Assembly: GCF_036345175.1 (NCBI RefSeq)
Contig: NZ_CP107780.1
Span: 5,146,001-5,210,000, forward strand
DNA from: Streptomyces sp. NBC_00576
Lineage (GTDB): Bacteria; Actinomycetota; Actinomycetes; Streptomycetales; Streptomycetaceae
Direction: 5' to 3'
DNA length: 64,000 nt
Part shown: positions 16,096 to 22,761 of the stretch, one piece after another
Layout of the letters: each line of letters opens with the position of its first letter
How positions within the stretch are numbered: position 1 is the first letter of the stretch
Program-made: the position numbers and the translations under genes
Notes under the pieces: generated by a model
Told to the model about the DNA's origin: nothing
Database searches by the model: none
The model's input: the letters and a program-made list of their open reading frames with translations, nothing else

Positions 16096-16180
16096 GGTGC
16101 CGCTGGTATTGCTGGTGTTGCCGGGATTGGTGGTGCCGCTGCTGTCGCTGGTTTTACTGGTGCCGCTGGTGTTGCCGGGA
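16096..16180. repeat. Low-complexity GGTGCCGCTGGT-type repeat
   Basis: Degenerate tandem units of GGTGCCGCTGGT and GGTGTTGCCGGGAT fill this span. In one forward frame they would read as a collagen-like G-A-x series (GAAGIAGVAGIGGAAAVAG), but no start or ribosome-binding site supports translation. It separates the terminator from the stop of the 16181 gene. Confidence 0.55.
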
Positions 16181-16417
16181 TCAAGCCGCCGCCTCGGCCA
16201 GGCGGTGGAAGGCCTGGGTGGTGTGCGGGTGGGCGATCTCGTCCAGGAGGTGCCGCCAGTCCGCGTCTACGAAGGTAACTGCCGGATGGGCCTGGTCCCA
16301 GGCCGTGAGCAGCGGGGTGAGGTCGCTCTCGGAGGAAGTCACTGTCCGGGCGCCCGTCAGGGCGTCCGTCGGGATGGCCGTCGGGGCGCTCGGCTTCGAG
16401 GTCAGCAGGGCGTTCAT
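16181..16417 (-). CDS. Small hypothetical protein
   Basis: A 78-aa protein (MNALLTSKPSAPTAIP...) with a C-terminal helical part LLTAWDQAHPAVTFVDADW, RHLLDEIAHPHTTQAFHRL. The Thr/Pro-rich first 30 residues may be disordered. No family is recognised. GGAAGG stands 7 bases before ATG 16417; a longer version from 16495 lacks a site. It resembles small proteins of natural-product clusters only vaguely, so no role is proposed. Confidence 0.6.
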   Translation of the reverse strand: MNALLTSKPSAPTAIPTDALTGARTVTSSESDLTPLLTAWDQAHPAVTFVDADWRHLLDEIAHPHTTQAFHRLAEAAA

Positions 16418-16554
16418 GAGAGGTCCTTCCGGGCCGGGGCGGTGAACCGTCGGGTTCACGGGGTTCGTCGGGCTTCGGTTCGTTGGGGTCAACAATGCCG
16501 TTGCCCGGCCGGCGGAACCATGGAGCGACCCACCCGATCGCGGGTGTAGCAGGC

Positions 16555-16593
16555 TGCACCTCCGAGGGGGCGGTTCTCCCCCTCGGAGGTGCA
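16555..16593. terminator. Perfect 16-bp hairpin, terminator
   Basis: TGCACCTCCGAGGGGG pairs exactly with CCCCCTCGGAGGTGCA over a 7-base loop, starting 19 bases past the stop of the lysyl-oxidase-like gene. It is one of the strongest hairpins in the window. Confidence 0.85.
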
Positions 16594-16611
16594 GCGCCCG
16601 GCCGGAACCGG

Positions 16612-18351
16612 TTACTTCACGTCGATCAGGTCGTGCGGCGGTACCGTCACCGTCCGCGCGCCCTCCGTGCCGCCGAGGATCACCTTGCGCAGGGCGACGT
16701 TGTTGTTGAGGTTGGTCTCCTGGAGGCGCTTCTCCGGGTTGGCGATGACCTGGATGTAGTACGTGCCGTTCGGAAGACCGGTGACGTCGAAGGACTGGCC
16801 CGGACGGTACTGGGTGTACGTGTCGCCGGAGCCGACGTCGAGGACCTCGCGTACCGAGAGGGCGCTCTTCTCACCGCACGCGGTCGACAGGTCGGTGTTG
16901 TAGGGGTGCCAGTTGGCGTTCTTCACCGTGTAGTCGATCGCGTCGGTGTTGGCCAGACAGAAGGCTTCCTTGCCGCTGCGCACCTCCTTCGTCTGGTCGG
17001 CGCTCAGCAGGCGGTAGCTCGCGAAGTCCGTGAAGTGCCAGTGCTCGTGGCCGGACCGGGGGTCCCACTCCATGGTGCCGGTGGGCGTGTAGCCGACCTG
17101 CTTGCCGTTCGCGTCGTAGAAGTACTGGTAGGCGTCCATCAGGTCCTTGCCCAGCTGACGGAAACCGTCGACGACCAGCGGGGCCGGGCCGGCGTTCCAG
17201 ACGTTCGCGCTGAACGCCAGGTAGTCCTTGCCGGCTACGTCCCCGTCCTCGCCGTCCGTGATGGCGATGTCCCACGCCGGCAGTGAACGCAGGTCCGGCT
17301 TGGGCACGTTGGCCGGTACGCCCGCCCTGCCCGTGGGCCGCTTGGCGGCGGCCTTCAGCGCGGGCGCGACGCGCGAACCGTCGGTGTGGCCCGGACCGTC
17401 ACCCAGGTGGTGTGCCGTACCCCGGTCGACGAGCGCGTTGGGGAAGGCCGGGAGAGTGGGCATGTCCGCGCCCCGCGGACCGTAGTGGTGCGACGCGGGC
17501 GGGGCGGAGTGCTGGGCTCCGTGGGACCCGTGGGCTCCGTGGCCCCCTGCGTGGTGGGCGGAGGATCGCGCGGCCAGACCGGCTCTGCCGCCCTCACCAC
17601 CCTCACCGTCGTCCTCGCTCGGCGGCAGTACCGTCACCTTGATGGTCGGCTGGTCATTGGGGATGCCGAACAGGTCGCGGTACTGCTTCCCGACCGACAC
17701 CTTGGCCGTGTACTCGCCCACCGGCAGATCCACCGGCTTGCTGTAGTCGATCGAGCTGGCGTTGGCCGCCCAGCCCTTCTCGATGCCCCACACCCCGCCC
17801 AGCGTGAACGGGTTGCTGGAGCAGCTCTCCGGGAAGTGCGAGGTCGCGGGGCCGTCCGGGCGGATGCGTCCTGCGGCGTTGTTCGGGCAGAACGCGCCCT
17901 TGTTCTTCGCGACCTCCACCCCGGCCGCGTTCCTGAACGACACCTCCAGGAAGCCGGGCAGGCCCGCGAAGTCCTTCACCAGGCCGGCGGGCAGTCTCTT
18001 CGCCTCCGCCTTGCCGCCCTTGCGGATGATCTGCTCGGCGATCACCGGGTCCTTGTAGGACTTCCGGGTCACCTTGAACTCCAGCGGTATGTCGTCCACG
18101 GTGACGTACGTGCCGAGGTCCACGTAGACGCCGGGTTCCCCTTCCCAGCGTTGGGTCGTCACGGAGTCCGTCGCGGAGACGAGCCTGAGCTTCGGCTTCG
18201 TGGGCGCGGCGCTCGTAGCCGCCCCGGCGAAGGGGGCCGCTCCGGCCACGGACACCACGACGGCCAAGGCGGCCCCCGCGGCGAGTGCCGAATGCTTTAA
18301 GCGCTTGCTGTCGCTCTTGCTGCTGGTGGTGCTGTGCTGCTGAGTGGTCAT
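16612..18351 (-). CDS. Secreted lysyl oxidase-like copper protein
   Basis: Exported 579-aa protein. Residues 1-45 are a signal peptide (KHSALAAGAALAVVVSVAG, cleavage after AGA). An N-terminal domain of about 200 residues has paired cysteines (GAFCPNN, PESCSSNPF) and is followed by an unusual His/Gly/Ser-rich linker (about residues 255-300: HHAGGHGAHGSHGAQH, PPASHHYGP). The C-terminal half is lysyl-oxidase-like: GHEHWHF at 434-440 holds the copper-binding histidines, and the conserved YQYFYDANG and ETNLNNNVAL follow. Known family members oxidise peptidyl lysine or act on surface proteins; the substrate here is unknown. ATG 18351 follows AGGAACCG. The linker may itself bind copper (inference). 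Confidence 0.85.
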   Translation of the reverse strand: MTTQQHSTTSSKSDSKRLKHSALAAGAALAVVVSVAGAAPFAGAATSAAPTKPKLRLVSATDSVTTQRWEGEPGVYVDLGTYVTVDDIPLEFKVTRKSYKDPVIAEQIIRKGGKAEAKRLPAGLVKDFAGLPGFLEVSFRNAAGVEVAKNKGAFCPNNAAGRIRPDGPATSHFPESCSSNPFTLGGVWGIEKGWAANASSIDYSKPVDLPVGEYTAKVSVGKQYRDLFGIPNDQPTIKVTVLPPSEDDGEGGEGGRAGLAARSSAHHAGGHGAHGSHGAQHSAPPASHHYGPRGADMPTLPAFPNALVDRGTAHHLGDGPGHTDGSRVAPALKAAAKRPTGRAGVPANVPKPDLRSLPAWDIAITDGEDGDVAGKDYLAFSANVWNAGPAPLVVDGFRQLGKDLMDAYQYFYDANGKQVGYTPTGTMEWDPRSGHEHWHFTDFASYRLLSADQTKEVRSGKEAFCLANTDAIDYTVKNANWHPYNTDLSTACGEKSALSVREVLDVGSGDTYTQYRPGQSFDVTGLPNGTYYIQVIANPEKRLQETNLNNNVALRKVILGGTEGARTVTVPPHDLIDVK

Positions 18352-18547
18352 CGGTTCCTCGTCTGTCTGCCGGTGCCATGGTCAAGTGGCACCGGACTGG
18401 ACACATCCCACGACCGGCCGACCTACGTACGGACGCACCCCACGCGCCCAAGCCATGTCTGTGAGCAACCTGTGAGACAAGCGAAGCGGTGTCCAGGTTG
18501 CTCGGCGAGGAGAAATTCAACCGAAAACGCCCCGATCGACCGCCCGT

Positions 18548-20356
18548 TCAGCAATGCCCGGGGTCAGGAACACCAGGATCAGGAACGGGGGTCTCGTCCA
18601 CGGGGGTCTCGTCCACGGGGGTCTCGTCCACGGGGGTCTCGTCCACAGGAGCCGGGTCCACCGGGGCCGGGTCCACAGGAGCCGGGTCCACCGGGGCCGG
18701 GTCCACCGGGGCCGGGTCCACCGGGGCCGGGTAATCAGGGACGGGATCCACGGGAGTTGGAGCGACCGGCTCTGGCTCTGGCTCAGGGGTGGGAGCGGGG
18801 ACGGGTTCCGGGGCAGGAACCTCCGGAGGCGCGGGAGGCACCACCACCGGGGGCACAGGCGGCCCCGACTCCACGGGAGGCACAGGCTGCACCACCACCG
18901 GGGGCACAGGCGGCCCCGACTCCACGGGAGGCACAGGCGGCTCCGACTCCACCGGCGGCACAGGGGGTTCGGGGGTCACGGGAGGCACCTCCACCGACGT
19001 CACGGGAGGCACAGGAGCCTCCGGCTTCCCCGGCTTCTCGCTCACCGGCTTCACCGGCTTCCCCGGCTTCTCGCTCACCGGCTTATCGCTCGCCGGCGGA
19101 ACCGGTTCCTCGACCGAAGGTTCAGGCAGCGACGGTGCGGGCTCCACCGGCGCGCCGGGAACGGGCGCAGGGGGCGTCTCCGTACCGGCATCAACACGGG
19201 TACCGCTCCCACGAGTCACCGTGACCACCGACGAGGCGACCCGCACCTCGGCCGGCACCCGCTCCGGCACAGGCACCGGACTCACCTTCAGCGGCACAGG
19301 CACCGGCACCCTCGCCGGCACCTCCGCCACCGGCACCGGTGCCAAGGAGTTGCCCGCCAGCGGGACCCGGGACCGTTCCTGCAGCTGAACCTGCGGAGAG
19401 GTCAGCGCGATGGTGACCGCGACGGCCGCTGCCGCCGCCCCCGCGCTCAGCGCGAGCGCCTTGGGCATCTTCGCGCCGCCGGTCACGCCATGGCGTACCG
19501 CGTGCAGCACCCCACCACCGTGACCGGCCGCGGCGGACACCGCGGTCGACGCGCCGGCGGACCCCGCCGCGAACGACAGCAGGTACTTCCCCGTGCCGCC
19601 CACCACCAGCACCAGCAACGCCGGGCCGACCAGCGCGGGCAGGCGGTCGTTCGTGCGCATCAGCAAAGCAAGTCGGTGGCGACAGTCGTCGCAGATGTCC
19701 GCGTGGGCGAGGATCTGGTCGGACTGGCGGCGGGTCGCGGTGCCGCGTACGTACGCGGGCATGCGGACCCAGTACGGCTCGCACGCCGTGTTGTCCGGGA
19801 CGCCGGGCTGCTCGCGCAGAAAGGCCTGGCGCATGCCCTCACGGGCGCGGTGGAGGAGTACGGCGGTCGCGCCCTCCTTGATACCGGTACCGATCTGGGG
19901 GCCGATCGCCGCCAGGGGCTGACCCTCCGCCTCGGCGAGCCACAGCGCCTTGACCCAGCGGTCGGGGAGTTGGCCCAGCACCCGTACCAACAGGTCGACC
20001 GAGGAGACCTGTTCGGCGGGGTCGTCGACGTGCCGCCCCTGGGAGACGACCCGTTCCGACCTCTCCAGCCGCTCCGGCCCGTCCTGCGGATCCTGCGGGG
20101 TCTCGCGCGCCGAGTTGCTGCCCACGGTGGACGCCAGGTGCCGGACCGTCGTCATCAGGTACGCGGGCACGTTGTCGATCTCGTGCCCCGCCGACAGCCG
20201 TCGCCACACGCGGAAGTGCGCCTCGGCGACCAGGTCTTCCGCGGCCCAGCTGCTCTTGGTGAGCGAACGCGCATACGCAACGAGACGCGGCTGCTGCTCC
20301 TCGTAGATGCGGGCGTACGCGTCGGTCGCGGTGGCGGTGGCGGTGTTGTCAATCAT
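18548..20356 (-). CDS. ECF sigma factor fused to membrane segment and Pro/Val/Asp repeat tail
   Basis: A 602-aa fusion. Residues 10-80 form sigma region 2 (YARIYEEQQPRLVAYARSL, DLVAEAHFRVWRRL). Residues 115-185 form region 4 (VLGQLPDRWVKALWLAEAEG, GPQIGTGIKEGATAVLLHRA). A zinc-finger-like HADICDDCRHRL follows, like the ZAS part of anti-sigma factors, then two hydrophobic segments (PALLVLVVGGTGKYLLSF and ALALSAGAAAAAVAVTIAL). The last 250 residues are extracytoplasmic-type repeats of PVPPVESGPP, PAPVD and ETPVD. The protein is probably tethered, with signal sensing outside and release by proteolysis, as described for fused ECF/anti-sigma groups. The start is uncertain (ATG 20356 or 20392; no clear site). 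Confidence 0.85.
   Translation of the reverse strand: MIDNTATATATDAYARIYEEQQPRLVAYARSLTKSSWAAEDLVAEAHFRVWRRLSAGHEIDNVPAYLMTTVRHLASTVGSNSARETPQDPQDGPERLERSERVVSQGRHVDDPAEQVSSVDLLVRVLGQLPDRWVKALWLAEAEGQPLAAIGPQIGTGIKEGATAVLLHRAREGMRQAFLREQPGVPDNTACEPYWVRMPAYVRGTATRRQSDQILAHADICDDCRHRLALLMRTNDRLPALVGPALLVLVVGGTGKYLLSFAAGSAGASTAVSAAAGHGGGVLHAVRHGVTGGAKMPKALALSAGAAAAAVAVTIALTSPQVQLQERSRVPLAGNSLAPVPVAEVPARVPVPVPLKVSPVPVPERVPAEVRVASSVVTVTRGSGTRVDAGTETPPAPVPGAPVEPAPSLPEPSVEEPVPPASDKPVSEKPGKPVKPVSEKPGKPEAPVPPVTSVEVPPVTPEPPVPPVESEPPVPPVESGPPVPPVVVQPVPPVESGPPVPPVVVPPAPPEVPAPEPVPAPTPEPEPEPVAPTPVDPVPDYPAPVDPAPVDPAPVDPAPVDPAPVDPAPVDETPVDETPVDETPVDETPVPDPGVPDPGHC
18586..18735. repeat. 15-bp tandem repeat inside the sigma-fusion gene
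   Basis: Ten in-frame 15-bp units: four of CGGGGGTCTCGTCCA followed by about six of GGGCCGGGTCCACCG/AGGAGCCGGGTCCAC. They encode ETPVD and PAPVD pentapeptides, so copy-number change keeps the frame and only lengthens the extracellular stalk. Confidence 0.9.
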
Positions 20357-20561
20357 GGGCAGGAACGCTCCAGTTACCTGCGGATGAGGCATTGGGGATG
20401 AGTTTGTAAGGCTAGATGGCAAAAAACTCAAATAATTACAGAAGGTGATGCACGTCACATGGGGTAACTCTCGTATCGGCGTAATGCGCGGGCACTACCG
20501 GAGGTCGAGAGGGCAGCTCGGCACAACTGGCCCAACGCCTCACCCGAACGGGAAGTCGATC

Positions 20562-20975
20562 ATGTACAGAACCCTGGAGCAGTCCGCACGCGCCCGCCTG
20601 ATCACCCCTGGTTACCAGGAACTTCCGCTCGTCGTCACCCTGCGCTACGACTCCGCCGACCCCCTCGCCGTCCACATCGACTTCCCCGGCGATGTCTCGG
20701 TCGACGGCGAGGGTGTGAGCTGGACCTTCTCCCGGCTGCTCCTGGAAGAGGGGCTGGAGAACCCGGCCGGGATCGGCGAGGTCCACCTGTGGCCGTGCGG
20801 ACAGACGCGCACGGTCGTGGAACTCCACTCGCCCTACGGACTGGCCGTGGTCCGGTTCCGTACGGCGCAGCTCCAGCGCTTCCTGCATCGCTCGTACGGC
20901 GTTGTCGCGCCGGGCATGGAGGACCTGGGACCGGCGGTCGAACGCGGGCTCGCCCTGCTGCTCGGCGGGGTCTGA
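20562..20975 (+). CDS. SsgA-like protein (sporulation/cell division regulator)
   Basis: A 137-aa SALP-family protein; such proteins control septum placement and peptidoglycan remodelling in sporulating actinomycetes. The family pattern is complete: LPLVVTLRYDSADPLAVHID, the VSWTFSRLLLEEGL helix, VHLWPC, and SPYGLAVVRFRTAQLQRFL, then the acidic/hydrophobic end. ATG 20562 follows GGAAG by 7 bases. It is alone, upstream of a decayed ammonia-lyase. Which SALP subgroup it belongs to needs a tree. Confidence 0.92.
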   Translation: MYRTLEQSARARLITPGYQELPLVVTLRYDSADPLAVHIDFPGDVSVDGEGVSWTFSRLLLEEGLENPAGIGEVHLWPCGQTRTVVELHSPYGLAVVRFRTAQLQRFLHRSYGVVAPGMEDLGPAVERGLALLLGGV

Positions 20976-21087
20976 ACCCCGTGCGCGGCCGTTCCTCGCG
21001 GCGGACGGGCACAGGGCGCTGCGCGCCGTGCCCAGAGCACGGGTGCTGTTCGATCGTCTGCGAGTGCCGCCCCAGCCTCTCTCGTGA

Positions 21088-21387
21088 TCATTCCGAAGAG
21101 GTGCTCCACGCCCTGCGAGGGGCGCTTGAGCAGGAGGCGTCGACGTTGGCGGGCCGGATGCCGGAGCCGCCGGCGAGGAGTTGGCCGGCGCGCACCAGGA
21201 GCAGGGCGCGGACCTGGCGGGCCAGGAGCGAGCGGCCCGCCGACGGGCCTCGGAGGCCACGGCGGGTACGGCGGGAACCGCAGATACGGCAGGTACGGCA
21301 GGTACGGCAGGTACGGCCTCACCGTCGACGAGCGCGATCAGCTCGCCGACGGTGAGGGCGGTTCCGTCAAGGCTGTCCGTGCGAACG
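21088..21387 (-). pseudogene. Aromatic amino acid (histidine) ammonia-lyase remnant
   Basis: Two pieces of a HAL/PAL-type lyase remain. The N-terminal piece, LDGTALTVGELIALVDGEA, followed by ASEARRRAARS, matches the family's first 40 residues. It is interrupted by a PAV repeat. In another frame RQVRALLLVRAGQLLAGGSG then IRPANVD matches the later conserved segment (mllRan.la.GySGvrp), ending at the TGA 21088-21090. About 100 or more residues, including the MIO Ala-Ser-Gly region, are missing, so it is non-functional. The remnant starts right at the end of the osmoprotectant binding-protein gene. Confidence 0.55.
21283..21318. repeat. 9-bp tandem repeat GGTACGGCA
   Basis: Four near-identical copies of GGTACGGCA lie inside the ammonia-lyase remnant; on the coding strand they read as repeated Pro-Ala-Val. 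They may mark the slippage event that helped break the gene. Confidence 0.8.
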
Positions 21388-22347
21388 TCAGCCCAGACCG
21401 GCCGACTTCAGCCAGGCCTTGGCGACGTCCAGCGGGTCCTTGCTCTCCAGTTGCACCTGGGTGTCCAGGTCGAGCAGGGTCTTCGTGTCGAGCTTGGCGG
21501 AGACGGCGTTGAGCGCGTCGACGCCCTCCTGGGAGAGCCCGCTCTTGTAGACCAGCGGGGTCACGTTCGCGAATCCGAAGAGGTTCTTCGGGTCCTGGAG
21601 GACGAGAAACTTCTCCTTGGTGATGGTCGGGTCCGTGGTGAAGATGTCCCCGGCCTGCACGGTGTTCTTCTTCAGCGCGGCCTGGGTCAGCGGGCCGCCC
21701 GCGTCGAGGGCCTTGAAGGACTTGAACTTCAGCCCGTACACCGACTCCAGGCCGAGCATGCCCTGCTGGCGGGTCTGGAACTCGGGCGAGCCGCCGAGGA
21801 CCAGTTCCGGCGCGATGCCCTTGAGGTCGGCGAGCGTGGAGGTCGCGGTGAGGTTGTACTTCTTCGCGGTCGCCGCGTTGAGCGTGACGGAGTCCTTGTC
21901 CTCGGCCGGCGACGACTCCAGCAGCGTCAGCTTGGAGTCGAGCTTGGCCTTTGCCGCGGCGTTCACGGTCGCGAGCGAGGTCTGCGCGGCCTTCGCGTCC
22001 AGGTAGGCCAGCAGCGAGCCGTTGTACTCCGGCAGGACGGTGATGGAACCGTTCTTGAGCAGGCCGTACGTGGTCTCGCGGCTGCCGATGTTGGGCTTGT
22101 AGGACACCTTGATGTCCTTGGCCTTCAGGGCCTCGCCGTAGATGTCGGCGAGCAGGATGCTTTCGGCGAAGTTGTTGGAGCCGACGACCACGGTGTCACC
22201 GGCCGCCTTGTCGCCGGCGAGCGGGTCGGACGTGTCGACGGACGAGGAGGAGCATCCCGCCAGCAGGACCGTCACCGCCCCGAGGGCGACGACCGCCGCG
22301 CCTGGGTGGTTCCTGCGGGACCTGCTGCTGTGGGCGTTGGTATACAC
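21388..22347 (-). CDS. Osmoprotectant (glycine betaine/choline-type) ABC transporter binding lipoprotein
   Basis: A 319-aa extracytoplasmic solute-binding protein of the OpuC/ProX class. The signal peptide (GAAVVALGAVTVLLAG) ends in the lipobox LLAGC, so the mature Cys is lipidated. The mature protein has the family starting strand VVVGSNNFAESILLADIYG, the IGSRETTYGLLKNGSITVLPEYNG ligand loop split by a helix, and DLQEGxx-like late strands. GTG 22347 is preferred: a promoter-like pair upstream places a normal leader there, while TTG 22386 would be nearly leaderless. Its permease and ATPase genes are 5.5 kb away, beyond the conservon. It is probably osmotically induced, by analogy. Confidence 0.9.
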   Translation of the reverse strand: MYTNAHSSRSRRNHPGAAVVALGAVTVLLAGCSSSSVDTSDPLAGDKAAGDTVVVGSNNFAESILLADIYGEALKAKDIKVSYKPNIGSRETTYGLLKNGSITVLPEYNGSLLAYLDAKAAQTSLATVNAAAKAKLDSKLTLLESSPAEDKDSVTLNAATAKKYNLTATSTLADLKGIAPELVLGGSPEFQTRQQGMLGLESVYGLKFKSFKALDAGGPLTQAALKKNTVQAGDIFTTDPTITKEKFLVLQDPKNLFGFANVTPLVYKSGLSQEGVDALNAVSAKLDTKTLLDLDTQVQLESKDPLDVAKAWLKSAGLG

Positions 22348-22761
22348 GGTTCCCGTTCCGGGCTGGGGGAGTTGATGAGAGCTCAAATACTCTGACCTGA
22401 TCCAATCCAGCCACTTCTTGATCAGTCAAGAGCAACCGGGTCACCGATTACTCATCGATTGCCTTCGGTCCGTGATCACTTGTGCCTGGATCGGGAGATC
22501 ACCTGTGTACCCCCCGAGAGGCCCCCAACAGGCCGCCGCATACCGCTTCGTAATTGATTCTTGACTTAGGGCGACGCGCTCACCCGTTCGAAGAGGGGAT
22601 AGTCTCGCCGGAGTTGACGTCCGCCACAGCAGTCGGCGTCGGCAACAGCGGAGTTCGGGGGCCGCTTCCGTAACGTTCATATCCGGACACGTGCGTGCAG
22701 AAGGTCGGCATACACGCGAACGCCCCTCGTACGTCTGCAACACCTTCTTGAAGGAGGTCCG
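22348..22761. other. Divergent control region between binding-protein gene and conservon
   Basis: 414 bases without a gene. For the minus-strand transporter gene, TTGACT (22424-22429) and TTGGAT (22400-22405) with 18-base spacing form a plausible -35/-10 pair. CTTGA-TCAG-TCAAG overlaps the -35 and is a candidate operator. The right half must carry the cvnA promoter; I see no distinct repeat there. Confidence 0.45.

Noticed and set aside
16015..16278. Collagen-like 87-aa forward ORF
   Set aside because: No ribosome-binding site, overlaps a terminator hairpin and the small minus-strand gene.
18586..18735. Tandem repeats considered as a CRISPR array
   Set aside because: Units are contiguous 15-bp coding repeats with no spacers; no cas gene is nearby.
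18554..20401. 615-aa forward frame antisense to the sigma-fusion gene
   Set aside because: It is a shadow of the repeat-rich sense gene, with His/Arg-Gly runs but no start signal.
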